46,396 nucleotides of DNA from Candidatus Nomurabacteria bacterium RIFCSPLOWO2_01_FULL_42_17 (lineage in GTDB: Bacteria; Patescibacteriota; Minisyncoccia; Phycocordibacterales; UBA9973): NCBI GenBank assembly GCA_001785985.1, contig MFVE01000006.1, positions 33,049 through 79,444 on the forward strand, given 5' to 3'. Made by a program: the position numbers and the translations under genes. The notes beneath the pieces are model-generated. The model did no database searches, was not told the origin of the DNA, and saw only the letters and a list, made by a program, of their open reading frames with translations. This document shows, piece after piece, positions 9,875 to 19,209 of this stretch; positions within the stretch are counted from its first letter, which is position 1; each line of letters opens with the position of its first letter.

Positions 9875-10897
9875 ATGCTAACACAAGAACTAAGATCGGA
9901 GCTTCAACAAGTTCCGACGCTCATCGTTGGTAGGAGTCAAAAGGCGGGAGAAATGCGTGAACTTGCTCAGCGACTCGGAAAGACAGGTCACACTGTCCTG
10001 ATCCAGGGCGAAACTGGGACAGGAAAAGAAATCGCCGCAAAAGAAATTCACAACAATGGAAGGCAAAACCGCCCATTTGTTCCAGTGAATTGCTCTGCGA
10101 TCACTTCCACTCTCTTTGAGAGCGAAATGTTTGGCCACAGAGAAGGTTCGTTCACGGATGCTTACGAGGACAGGAAAGGTTTCTTCGAATCAGTCGAAGA
10201 TGGCACCATCTTGCTTGACGAAGTGGGGACACTGCCCCTTGATTTTCAAGTGAAACTTCTGCGCATCTTGGAAGATGGGATGTTCAGCCCAGTTGGCGAT
10301 CGACGCAAGATTCAGATGAAAGCAAGAGTTATTGCTTCGACTAACACCGATTTGAAGCAAGCAGTGACTGATGGCAAGTTCCGCTCGGATCTCTTCTATC
10401 GTCTAAACGTGATTCCCTTGAACGTTCCGTCTTTACGGGATCGTCTCGAAGATGTACCCGTTCTAATCGAATACTTTCTCAGCCAAGAGAAAGACGAGAT
10501 TGGCATGTCTACTCGTGGTGCTCTGATGCGAGAGTATCACGGTTACAATTGGCCGGGGAATGTTCGTGAACTCAAGAACGCTGTAGCGCGTATGGCGTTT
10601 TTTGCTGAAAGGGACGAGACTGTTCAGTCAGACCACGTTCAGCCATACATGAAGAGCATGTTTGTCGGTGGGGAGCAAGAAGATGTGAGTTTTGCCACTC
10701 AAGTCGAATCTGAGATCCACACTTGCTATAAGGCAGAGGGAAAGTTCTTCAACTTTACTGAGTTGCACAAGGATTATCTACGTAAAGTTCTCAGGGAAAC
10801 GAGAGGTTGCGCCATGGAAGCCGCTTCTATTGTAGGTGTGAGTGAAGCAACCCTCTATAGATGGATTCGGCAGTTTCACATCAACAGATGTGAATGA
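9875..10897 (+). CDS. AAA+ enhancer-binding-protein-like transcriptional regulator with Fis-type HTH, no receiver domain
   Basis: GETGTGKEIAAKEIH, GSFTDA, GTILLDEVGTLPLDFQVKLLRILEDG, NWPGNVRELKNAV, C-terminal EAASIVGVSEATLYRWIRQF. Confidence 0.92.
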   Translation: MLTQELRSELQQVPTLIVGRSQKAGEMRELAQRLGKTGHTVLIQGETGTGKEIAAKEIHNNGRQNRPFVPVNCSAITSTLFESEMFGHREGSFTDAYEDRKGFFESVEDGTILLDEVGTLPLDFQVKLLRILEDGMFSPVGDRRKIQMKARVIASTNTDLKQAVTDGKFRSDLFYRLNVIPLNVPSLRDRLEDVPVLIEYFLSQEKDEIGMSTRGALMREYHGYNWPGNVRELKNAVARMAFFAERDETVQSDHVQPYMKSMFVGGEQEDVSFATQVESEIHTCYKAEGKFFNFTELHKDYLRKVLRETRGCAMEAASIVGVSEATLYRWIRQFHINRCE

Positions 10898-10936
10898 AGG
10901 TATGCTCGTCACTATCCGAGCAGAAAGGAGAAAATC

Positions 10937-10981
10937 AAAAAACCGGCAGTTGCACCCTCGAGGTGGGCTGTCGGCTTTTAA
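10937..10981 (+). terminator. Putative intrinsic terminator after the AAA+ regulator
   Basis: aaaaaaccggcagttgcaccctcgaggtgggctgtcggctttt imperfect hairpin plus T-run. Confidence 0.65.
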
Positions 10982-11023
10982 TTTCAACTTGACTATTTTA
11001 ATGTCCCAGCGGATACTGAATTT

Positions 11024-11749
11024 ATGGCAAAATTTTATGTGGTGGCGACGCCGATCGGAAATATGGGGGACATAACTCTGCGAGCGATCGAGACGTTGAA
11101 AAGCGTGGATTTGATATTATGCGAAGATACCCGAGAAACTAAAAAGATTTTACAGAAATATAATATTAATACTGCAACGATGAGTTACCCATCCGACGAT
11201 GTCGTCGGAAAAAACTCCAGACAAAGCAATAAATTTAGTAAAATTTTTGAATTATTAGAAGAGGGGAAAAATCTGGCTCTGGTTTCTGACGCCGGCACGC
11301 CGGGCATTTCTGATCCAGGCGCGATGCTTGTTTCAAAAATAAAAGAAAAATTTAACTGCGTTAGGCAAGACCTAACGCAAGAAGTACAGGTGATTCCAAT
11401 TCCGGGTCCCTCGGCTGTAATAACAGCATTATCAGCTTCAGGCTTGCCGATTCACGAATTTACTTTTTTAGGATTTCTTCCGCATAAAAAGGGTAGGGAA
11501 ACTTTATTTAAAGAAATTGCCGGCGCAAAACGTACGATGGTATTTTACGAATCTCCGCACAGGATTTTAAAAACCCTAGAATCACTTGTGAAATTTTGTT
11601 CCGTAGAAAATCCGAAAAAAGTTTGCATTGCGCGCGAGCTGACAAAAATTTATGAAGAATTTAAAACTGGTTCACCGGCGGAAGTTTTACAGTATTTAAT
11701 TGAAAATCCAGAAAAACAAAGAGGGGAGTTTACGGTGATAGTTTCTTAA
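11024..11749 (+). CDS. rsmI: 16S rRNA (cytidine(1402)-2'-O)-methyltransferase
   Basis: FYVVATPIGNMGDITLRAIETLK; LCEDTRETKKIL; ALVSDAGTPGISDPG; PIPGPSA. Confidence 0.95.
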   Translation: MAKFYVVATPIGNMGDITLRAIETLKSVDLILCEDTRETKKILQKYNINTATMSYPSDDVVGKNSRQSNKFSKIFELLEEGKNLALVSDAGTPGISDPGAMLVSKIKEKFNCVRQDLTQEVQVIPIPGPSAVITALSASGLPIHEFTFLGFLPHKKGRETLFKEIAGAKRTMVFYESPHRILKTLESLVKFCSVENPKKVCIARELTKIYEEFKTGSPAEVLQYLIENPEKQRGEFTVIVS

Positions 11750-11767
11750 ATTTTAGAGAAAAAAAAT

Positions 11768-11800
11768 CTAGGAGCGACTCGTGAACGAGTGCTCCTAGGG
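11768..11800. terminator. Hairpin downstream of rsmI
   Basis: CTAGGAGCgACTCGT GA ACGAGTGCTCCTAG, 14-bp stem with one bulge; no strong T-run. Confidence 0.5.
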
Positions 11801-11819
11801 TGACGACCTTCGATTACGA

Positions 11820-11993
11820 TTACTTTTCTTCGAGGTCGTTGGGGATGTGTTGGTGGTGTTTTTGTTTCAGACGATGAATCACTCGCAACTCTTCTTCACG
11901 AGCGCTTATTTCGTTTTCTTGTCCAGCGACCACCTGCTCAATGTTGGGTCGAGAATTCGCTTCTGACCCAGCCTTTGATGGAAAGAACCACAT
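11820..11993 (-). CDS. Small hypothetical protein (MWFFPSKAG...)
   Basis: Start placed at 11993, preceded by consensus SD (aaaggaggtaatATG), rather than the longer ORF start at 12032. Confidence 0.65.
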   Translation of the reverse strand: MWFFPSKAGSEANSRPNIEQVVAGQENEISAREEELRVIHRLKQKHHQHIPNDLEEK

Positions 11994-12070
11994 ATTACCT
12001 CCTTTTAGGTTAATGGGTTGTCTACTCTTCATTAAAGAATATAAACAATATCAAAAAAATTTGCAACAAC

Positions 12071-12382
12071 TCATCTCAATTTGTGTTTCAAGCAAGTAAT
12101 AATAGACCAATCGAAGCCGCCTTTTTCTGCCAAGTATTTCATTTTATCTAAAGCCCAAATAGAGTCGTCTAAAACCTCATTGCACGCTAGGTACAATTTT
12201 TTTGCTTCGCTGGCGAGCTTTCTGTATTCATATCTGCCCGTATAAAAATCTTTCGGCATTTTTTCCCAGCCGTTCATTTTGTAGTAACAATTCACAATTT
12301 CATGAACTGGGTTTACAGCTTGTTTGTGTTTTTTTAGGTTTGCTAGATACCCCGCAAACGGATTTTTTAGATCATCTCCCAC
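12071..12382 (-). CDS. Hypothetical protein, 103 aa
   Basis: Intact ORF with normal composition between neighbouring genes. Confidence 0.55.
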   Translation of the reverse strand: MGDDLKNPFAGYLANLKKHKQAVNPVHEIVNCYYKMNGWEKMPKDFYTGRYEYRKLASEAKKLYLACNEVLDDSIWALDKMKYLAEKGGFDWSIITCLKHKLR

Positions 12383-12420
12383 ACTTTGATTTTATCACAA
12401 AAATAATATATATTGGCCAG

Positions 12421-13434
12421 ATGGGTATTTTTACTAAAAAACTGGGTATAGATCTAGGAACGGCCAATACTCTCGTATTCTTGCCTGGTAAAGGAATCAT
12501 CTTGAACGAACCTTCAGTGGTAGCGGTTTCTGAGCAGGATAACAAGATTCTAGCGATTGGCTTTGAAGCCAAAGACATGATCGGTAAAACTCCAGAATCT
12601 ATCATCACTTATTGTCCAATGAAAGACGGCGTGATCGCGGATTATCGGGTAACCGAAGCAATGCTGCGTTATTTTATAAATAAAGCGATGGGGCGTTTTA
12701 ATTTTTTTAAGCCGGATGTGATGGTCTCCGTGCCAGCCGGTGTCACCAGCACAGAGAGGCGAGCGGTGATAGAAGCAGCCATTCGCGCTGGCGCTAAAAA
12801 TGCTTATGTGGTGAAGGAACCCATCTTGGCCGCGATCGGCGCTGGCATTCCTATTTATGAATCGAGGGGGCATATGGTGGTGGATATCGGTGGGGGCACG
12901 ACGGACGTGGCGGTCATATCTCTTGGCGGGATTGTTTCTTCTACCTCGGTCAAATGCGCTGGAAATAAAATAGATCAGGCTATCGCGGACTACATCAAAA
13001 AAACTTTCAATCTAGCGATCGGCGACAGGACAGCCGAAGAAGTGAAAATAAAGATCGGCGCGGCGGTGCAGTTGGAAGAAGAACTCTCGGTGACGATCAA
13101 AGGCCGGGATTTTATTCAAGGATTGCCTCGGTCTGCGAGAGTGGGAACCAATGAAATAGTCAAAGCGATAGACGGGGAATTAAAACAAATAATCAAAGCG
13201 ATCAAAGATGTTTTGCAGGAAACTCCTCCAGAGCTAGCTTCAGACATCATCGATCAGGGCATCATTATGACCGGCGGGTCATCTCTCTTGCGGAATTTTA
13301 CTGATTTAGTTTATCGCAAGACCGGTGTCAAGGCGGCTCTGGCCGAAGATCCGCTTTTTTGCGTGGTCAAGGGCACGGGCATCGCGCTGGAGCATTTGGA
13401 TGTGTACAAGAAGACGGTTTTAAGTAAAAAGTAA
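12421..13434 (+). CDS. mreB: Rod shape-determining protein MreB
   Basis: KKLGIDLGTANTLVF; VPAGVTSTERRAV; MVVDIGGGTTDVAVISLGG. Start moved to 12421: TTGATT-N17-TATATT-N6-ATG. Confidence 0.96.
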   Translation: MGIFTKKLGIDLGTANTLVFLPGKGIILNEPSVVAVSEQDNKILAIGFEAKDMIGKTPESIITYCPMKDGVIADYRVTEAMLRYFINKAMGRFNFFKPDVMVSVPAGVTSTERRAVIEAAIRAGAKNAYVVKEPILAAIGAGIPIYESRGHMVVDIGGGTTDVAVISLGGIVSSTSVKCAGNKIDQAIADYIKKTFNLAIGDRTAEEVKIKIGAAVQLEEELSVTIKGRDFIQGLPRSARVGTNEIVKAIDGELKQIIKAIKDVLQETPPELASDIIDQGIIMTGGSSLLRNFTDLVYRKTGVKAALAEDPLFCVVKGTGIALEHLDVYKKTVLSKK

Positions 13435-13596
13435 TATCTTGAAAATAAAATAGTTCTTAAGAAAAGCCTTGCGCAGGAGATTAGAAAATAAAAGCGGTAC
13501 TCCGATTATTATTTTCTTGATCGACGAGCAGTTCGCTGGCAAAGCTTTGCCAGACAGATTGCTTTTTGAGAGAAGCTATTTTATTTGCAAGATATT
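13433..13596. other. Candidate structured RNA or MITE-like element (long inverted repeat)
   Basis: Arm 13433-13458 pairs with 13571-13596 with few mismatches; internal hairpins AGAAAATAA/TTATTTTCT and CTGGCAAAGCTTTGCCAG. Confidence 0.55.
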
Positions 13597-13604
13597 TTGA
13601 TAAA

Positions 13605-14324
13605 ATGAAAATAAAAGAACATTTAGATAAAAAAAATTTGCATCATGCTTATCTCATTGAGGGGGATAGGGGCAAAATCGTGCCTGAGATTTTAGAATTC
13701 TGCGAGGATTTAGGGTTAAAAACTTCCGGTAATCCGGATTTTTGTCATATTGTCGTTGATAATTTTAAAATAGATGAAGCATTAAATTTACGCTCGATGG
13801 GAAGTGAAAAAAGTTTTTCCCTGAATAAAAAAATATTTCTTGTTTGTTCCAATAGTTTTACTTTGGACGCGCAAGGGACTCTGCTAAAAATGTTTGAAGA
13901 GCCAAAAGAAAATGTACATTTTTTCTTGGTTACGCCGGATGCAAATTCACTTCTGAAAACCCTTGTTTCTAGATTTTATTTTATCTCCACGCGGAAAGAC
14001 CTCGCATCCGATCTCGAAAATGCCGAGAAATTTATAAAAATGTCTTTGCCAAAGAGGATTGATTTTCTGAAAGAATTATTACCTCCCAAAAAAGAAGAGA
14101 ATGACGAAGAAGCAAGTGAAGTAAGTACAGAATCCAACAGCTCTAAAGCTCTAAAATTTCTAAATTCGCTGGAATCTGTCTTACACCAACAACTTATGTC
14201 AAAGCCCGCCTTTGACATGGGTTGTTTTGAGCATTTTTTCAAGGTACGTGAATTTCTCCGCATGCCCGGCAGTTCCGCGAAAACGTTGATGGAATCTGTG
14301 GCGATGATCACACCTGTGCTATAA
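13605..14324 (+). CDS. holB: DNA polymerase III delta' subunit-like protein
   Basis: HHAYLIEGD...LRSMGSEKSFSLNKKIFLV..TLDAQGTLLKMFEEPKENVHFFLVTPDANSLLKTLVSRFYFI; start moved to 13605. Confidence 0.82.
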   Translation: MKIKEHLDKKNLHHAYLIEGDRGKIVPEILEFCEDLGLKTSGNPDFCHIVVDNFKIDEALNLRSMGSEKSFSLNKKIFLVCSNSFTLDAQGTLLKMFEEPKENVHFFLVTPDANSLLKTLVSRFYFISTRKDLASDLENAEKFIKMSLPKRIDFLKELLPPKKEENDEEASEVSTESNSSKALKFLNSLESVLHQQLMSKPAFDMGCFEHFFKVREFLRMPGSSAKTLMESVAMITPVL

Positions 14325-14331
14325 TAGAATT

Positions 14332-14883
14332 ATGCAATACAACTTTTCAAATTTTAAAATAGAACTCAAAAAGGTGGGGGATTTTTTAGGGAATGAATAC
14401 AGTCAATTAAATATCGGACGAGCGTCGCCGATGGTTTTAGACGGGGTGGCCGTGGAATCATACGGTTCGCGCGTTCCGTTAAAAAATGTGGCTTCTGTTT
14501 CTATCGAAGATCCAAGAACTCTGCGGGTAGCGCCCTGGGATAAGGGCCAAATCAAAGATATAGAAAAAGCAATCCAATCCTCAAATTTAGGATTGTCGGT
14601 GGCGACTGATGACCTGGGCATCAGAGTTATCTTTCCCCAATTAACTACTGAAAGCAGGCAATCTCTCGTAAAAGTTCTAAAAGAAAAATTAGAAGAACAA
14701 AGAATCACAATACGTCGAGAACGCGAACGTATCTGGGAAGATGTGCAAGAGAAAGAAAAAGAAGCGAAGCTGACCGAAGATGAAAAGTTTAGAGCTAAAG
14801 ACGAATTGCAAAAGATTATTGATGAAGCAAATAAAAATTTAGAAGCAACTTTTGAGAAAAAGCAAAAGGAAGTGATGGGATAG
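14332..14883 (+). CDS. frr: Ribosome recycling factor
   Basis: IGRASPMVLDGVAVESYGSRVPLKNVASVSIEDPRTLRVAPWD. Confidence 0.96.
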   Translation: MQYNFSNFKIELKKVGDFLGNEYSQLNIGRASPMVLDGVAVESYGSRVPLKNVASVSIEDPRTLRVAPWDKGQIKDIEKAIQSSNLGLSVATDDLGIRVIFPQLTTESRQSLVKVLKEKLEEQRITIRRERERIWEDVQEKEKEAKLTEDEKFRAKDELQKIIDEANKNLEATFEKKQKEVMG

Positions 14884-14926
14884 TCGGCTAGCTTGTAGCT
14901 TGTAGGGGTTAGCTTTTAGAAAATTC

Positions 14927-16027
14927 ATGTCAATTATTATATTTTTCATTATATTGTTAGTGCTTGTGCTTGTCCATGAGTTTGGACATTTTTTTACTGC
15001 GAAGAAGTTTGGCATTCGGGTGGATGAATTTGGCTTTGGTTTTCCACCGAAACTTTTCGGAATTAAAAAAGGGGAGACGGAATACAGCATCAATGCTTTG
15101 CCGTTTGGAGGATTTGTAAAAATATTTGGTGAGAATCCTGATGATGAAAATACAAATGGTCCTGATAGGGAGAGAAGTTTTGTCCATAAAGCAAAATGGA
15201 AACAAGCGATCGTCCTGGTCGCTGGAGTATGCGCCAATTTTTTGCTAGCTTGGCTTTTGTTTTCTATTGGGTTTATGTCTGGGTTCCCGACCTCAGTGGG
15301 TAGCGAGCCCATGAGTTCCAAGCTGACTGATGTAAACTTAACAGTTGTTTCTGTTATGGTGGAATCTCCGGCTTACATAGCAGGACTTAAATCAGGGGAT
15401 AAAATAGTAACTCTCTCAAGTGGTGCTGACTATGTTGTAGATCTAAATCCTGATACCCTTAAATCATTTGTACTGTCCCATAGTGATAAAAAAATTAACC
15501 TTGGATATATACGCGGCAAAGATAAAGTTTTTCATTCTGCTGTCATTACCCCAGTTGTACCCAAGGGGAATGCTGAGCCTATGGTCGGTATATCTATGGA
15601 CATGATTGGCATAGCCAAATTGCCCGTTTTTTCAGCTTTCAAAGAGGGAATGTCTCTAACCATCTCTGTGGCCAAAGGCACTGTTGTGGGCCTTTATACG
15701 CTTATTTCAGAGGGTTTACAGGGCAAAGGTAGCCTCGCCTCGATAACTGGGCCGGTGGGTATGGTGAGTATCGTGGGAGATGCATATCAATTTGGCTTTG
15801 TTTATCTTTTATCTTTTGCCGCGCTTATCTCCGTGAATCTCGCAATCATAAATCTCCTGCCATTTCCCGCCCTTGACGGCGGACGGCTTTTCTTTCTTTT
15901 GATTGAAAAAATAAAAGGTTCGCGAATTAATCCCAAATTTACTAACACAGCCAACATGATTGGTTTTAGTATTTTGATACTTTTGATGGTTGTCGTCACT
16001 TTTCATGATGTGATAAAACTTTTTTAA
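14927..16027 (+). CDS. rseP: RseP-like site-2 protease (PDZ-containing M50 metalloprotease)
   Basis: HEFGHFFTAK (HExxH), central PDZ region, LLPFPALDGGRLFF. Confidence 0.93.
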   Translation: MSIIIFFIILLVLVLVHEFGHFFTAKKFGIRVDEFGFGFPPKLFGIKKGETEYSINALPFGGFVKIFGENPDDENTNGPDRERSFVHKAKWKQAIVLVAGVCANFLLAWLLFSIGFMSGFPTSVGSEPMSSKLTDVNLTVVSVMVESPAYIAGLKSGDKIVTLSSGADYVVDLNPDTLKSFVLSHSDKKINLGYIRGKDKVFHSAVITPVVPKGNAEPMVGISMDMIGIAKLPVFSAFKEGMSLTISVAKGTVVGLYTLISEGLQGKGSLASITGPVGMVSIVGDAYQFGFVYLLSFAALISVNLAIINLLPFPALDGGRLFFLLIEKIKGSRINPKFTNTANMIGFSILILLMVVVTFHDVIKLF

Positions 16028-16030
16028 ATT

Positions 16031-16768
16031 ATGAAGCAAACAAAATTCATTCACGAAATTCGCGCGGTTAAGACTAAAAAAGAACTTTCAAATATAATCA
16101 GAGCGCAAAGGATAAGTGAGCAGGTCTTGCGAGATGTTTTGAAAATTCTCAAAACGGGTATTAGTGAAATAGAAGTTGCCAATTTTATTAAAAAAACATA
16201 TATCAGCCATGGCGTAAATGTGTTATCTTTTCCGCCGATTGTTGCCTTTGGTAAAAATACTGCCAATATTCATCATACTCCCGGCAAATCCAAATTAAAA
16301 AAAGGCGATCTTATCATGTTCGATTTTGGTTGCACCATTAATCATTATTGTTCTGATATGACTCGTAGTTATTTTTGGGGCCAACCGACTCAAAGACAAA
16401 AGAAGATTTATGAGAGCGTTTTCCGCGCGATGAATTTAGCTATGAATAAAATTAAAAAAGGAGAACGAAGGGCAAAGATGATAGATAAAGCGGCGCGAGA
16501 TTTTTTAAATAAAAAATACGGCAAAAAGAATTTTCAGCACGGGCTCGGACATGGAGTCGGTACGGTGATTCACGAGTGGCCGAATTTCAAGCCAAAAAGT
16601 GAAGATATTTTGCCTGCCGGATGTGTGATGACCATCGAACCCGGACTTTATTTTCAAGGTTTTGGGGGAGTGAGAATAGAAGATATGATTCTCATAACCA
16701 AGAATGGCTGTACGAATTTAACCAATTTTCCTAAAGATTTAAAGAGTGCTATACTAGGCACCATATGA
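16031..16768 (+). CDS. map: Type I methionyl aminopeptidase
   Basis: DFGCTINHYCSDMTRSYF; HGLGHGVGTVIHEWP; MTIEPGLY. Confidence 0.92.
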   Translation: MKQTKFIHEIRAVKTKKELSNIIRAQRISEQVLRDVLKILKTGISEIEVANFIKKTYISHGVNVLSFPPIVAFGKNTANIHHTPGKSKLKKGDLIMFDFGCTINHYCSDMTRSYFWGQPTQRQKKIYESVFRAMNLAMNKIKKGERRAKMIDKAARDFLNKKYGKKNFQHGLGHGVGTVIHEWPNFKPKSEDILPAGCVMTIEPGLYFQGFGGVRIEDMILITKNGCTNLTNFPKDLKSAILGTI

Positions 16769-17730
16769 AGAAAAAGTTGAAAATAGGGGTGCTTTTTGGG
16801 GGCAAGTCGGCGGAACACGAGGTCTCGCTGAAGTCTGCAAAAAATGTCATAAATGGGCTAGATAAAACAAAATATCAAATAACTTCAATAAAGATCAACA
16901 AGGATGGTAAATTTGATTTCAATAAAATAAAGAATTTTGATGTGATTTTTCCGGTAATGCATGGACCGTTCGGCGAAGACGGTAGTATGCAAGGTCTTCT
17001 GAAACTTGCCGGCGTGCCGTTTGTTGGCCCGGGCGTTCTCGGCAGCGCGGCTGGTATGGATAAAGATGTGACGAAGAGACTTTTACGAGATGCTGGTATC
17101 CCCATCGGTAAATTTCTCACTTTTAGAGCGGGTGAAAAAATAAATTTTAATAAAATAAAACAAGAGCTTGGTTTGCCCATGTTTATCAAACCGGCAAATA
17201 TGGGTTCATCTGTTGGAGTCAGTAAAGTACGAAATGAAAATGAATTTAAAAAAGCAATCAGAGATGCTTTTCTTTACGATATAAAAATAATTATAGAAGA
17301 GTTTATTGATGGCCGTGAAATCGAATGCGCGATACTCGGCAACGACACGCCGATGGCTTCTATTCCCGGAGAAATTATTGCCAATCAAGAATTTTATTCT
17401 TATAATGCAAAATATATTGATGCGGGGTCTATCGCTGTCATTCCTGCCGAGATCGATAAAAGTACGACAAAAAAGATTCAAACATTGGCGATCCGCACTT
17501 TCCAAGCTTTAAATTGCGAAGGGATGAGTCGGGTAGATGTGTTTCTTACTAAGAAAGGAAATGTGTTTGTGAATGAAATAAATACAATTCCCGGGTTTAC
17601 AGATATCAGCATGTATCCAAAGCTTTGGGAGGCGAGTGGTATTCCAGTATCAAAACTTTTAGATAGGTTGATCGAGCTTGCCTTGGAGCGATTTGCTAAA
17701 GAAAAAAAATTAAAAACTTCTGTAAATTAA
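16765..17730 (+). CDS. ddl: D-alanine--D-alanine ligase
   Basis: GVLFGGKSAEHEVSLKSAKNV; MHGPFGEDGSMQGLL; VNEINTIPGFTDISMYPKLWEASG. Confidence 0.97.
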   Translation: MKKKLKIGVLFGGKSAEHEVSLKSAKNVINGLDKTKYQITSIKINKDGKFDFNKIKNFDVIFPVMHGPFGEDGSMQGLLKLAGVPFVGPGVLGSAAGMDKDVTKRLLRDAGIPIGKFLTFRAGEKINFNKIKQELGLPMFIKPANMGSSVGVSKVRNENEFKKAIRDAFLYDIKIIIEEFIDGREIECAILGNDTPMASIPGEIIANQEFYSYNAKYIDAGSIAVIPAEIDKSTTKKIQTLAIRTFQALNCEGMSRVDVFLTKKGNVFVNEINTIPGFTDISMYPKLWEASGIPVSKLLDRLIELALERFAKEKKLKTSVN

Positions 17731-17750
17731 ATTTCAGTAAATCATAAAGT

Positions 17751-18899
17751 ATGAATAAATTACAAAGAAAGGGACTCCGAACTTGGATTGAAATTGATCG
17801 AAAAGCTATCGCGCACAATCTTTCGGTTTTTCAATCGCTAATCAATAAAAAAACAAAACTCATGGCGGTAATAAAGTCCAACGCTTACGGCCATAGCCTT
17901 ATTGATTTTGCCAGAGAAATATCCAAGTCTGGTGTTGATTTCTTCGGGGTAGATTCTATAGTTGAGGGTTTAGCTTTGCGAAAAGAGGGAATTAAAACGC
18001 CCATCTTGGTCTTGGGCTACACTCTCCCGGAGATGGTCGCCCTAGCCGCGGACAATAATATCTCTCTATCCGTATCAACTTTTGAATCACTCGAATATGT
18101 CGTCGCCAATCAAAAACATTTTACCAAGTCTTTAAATATTCATATCAAAGTAGATACGGGCATGCATCGTCAAGGATTTTTAATGGAAGATCGTAAAAAA
18201 GTTTTGAAAATTATTGATTCGCATAAAAACTATAATTTTAATGTTGCAGGAATATTTACTCATTTTGCTTCGGCGAAAAATCCCGCTTTTCCTAAAGACA
18301 CAGAAATGCAAATGCAAGATTTTAAATTATGGGTCGCGGATTTTAAAAGAAAAGGCCTTAATCCGATCGCTCACGCGGCAGCCACTGCGGGTACTATGCT
18401 TTTTCCGGATTCTCACTTCGATATGGTGCGCGTAGGCATCGGGCTTTACGGGCTCTGGCCGGCGAGAGAAGTCAAAGCCGCTCTCCAAGATAAAATTTCT
18501 CTGAAGCCAGTGCTTGCATGGAAATCAATAATTACGGAAATTAAAAAACAACCCAAAGGCAGCAGGATCGGATATGATCTGACTGAATCTTTGCCAGATG
18601 CTGGCGTCGTGGCTATCGTGCCGGTAGGATATTGGCATGGTTATCCTCGCGCACTATCTTCACTGGGCAAGATGCTTGTAGACGGGAAGGAATGCAAAGT
18701 ACTAGGCAGAATTTCCATGGATATGATTTGCATTGATGTCACCAAAATAAAAAATCTAGCTGTAGGAGATGAAGTGACAGTCATTGGCAAGGATAGCGAT
18801 TCACCGTGCTCTATGGAAGGTATCAGCAATATCTTAGATTTGTCCTGGTATGAGACTGTAACTCGACTCAATCCCTTGATTAAGAGAATTTATTTATAA
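17751..18899 (+). CDS. alr: Alanine racemase
   Basis: AVIKSNAYGHSL; VRVGIGLYGLWP; GRISMDMICIDVT. Confidence 0.96.
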   Translation: MNKLQRKGLRTWIEIDRKAIAHNLSVFQSLINKKTKLMAVIKSNAYGHSLIDFAREISKSGVDFFGVDSIVEGLALRKEGIKTPILVLGYTLPEMVALAADNNISLSVSTFESLEYVVANQKHFTKSLNIHIKVDTGMHRQGFLMEDRKKVLKIIDSHKNYNFNVAGIFTHFASAKNPAFPKDTEMQMQDFKLWVADFKRKGLNPIAHAAATAGTMLFPDSHFDMVRVGIGLYGLWPAREVKAALQDKISLKPVLAWKSIITEIKKQPKGSRIGYDLTESLPDAGVVAIVPVGYWHGYPRALSSLGKMLVDGKECKVLGRISMDMICIDVTKIKNLAVGDEVTVIGKDSDSPCSMEGISNILDLSWYETVTRLNPLIKRIYL

Positions 18900-18966
18900 C
18901 TGTGGTTTAAATGGGCTCAAATGTCTCGAGGTTGCTTTCTAGTGATTTTTAATATAATATCTAACC

Positions 18967-19125
18967 ATGTCACAAGATAGACTTATAAAATTTGCTTGCG
19001 GAACCTGCAAACATGTAAATTACTGGTCCAGCAAAAACAAGAAACTCGTTACTAAAAAAATCGAGCTCAAAAAGTATTGCAAGTGGTGTCGTAAACAAAC
19101 GAAACACAAGGAAACAAAAAAGTAG
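18967..19125 (+). CDS. rpmG: 50S ribosomal protein L33 (52 aa, absent from ORF track)
   Basis: MSQDRLIKFACGTCKHVNYWSSKNKKLVTKKIELKKYCKWCRKQTKHKETKK*, two CxxC pairs. Confidence 0.92.
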   Translation: MSQDRLIKFACGTCKHVNYWSSKNKKLVTKKIELKKYCKWCRKQTKHKETKK

Positions 19126-19209
19126 TTTATTAAAAAACTGCTCTATGTTAAAATACTAGTGAATTGTTGTTGTCTGTAAACCTTAAACCACAAATCTCAG
19201 GAGGCCCTT

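Noticed and set aside
12202-12420. N-terminal extension of MreB in the ORF track (start 12202)
   Set aside because: It overlaps the opposite-strand ORF 12071-12382, and MreB homology plus a TTGATT-N17-TATATT-N6-ATG promoter place the start at 12421.
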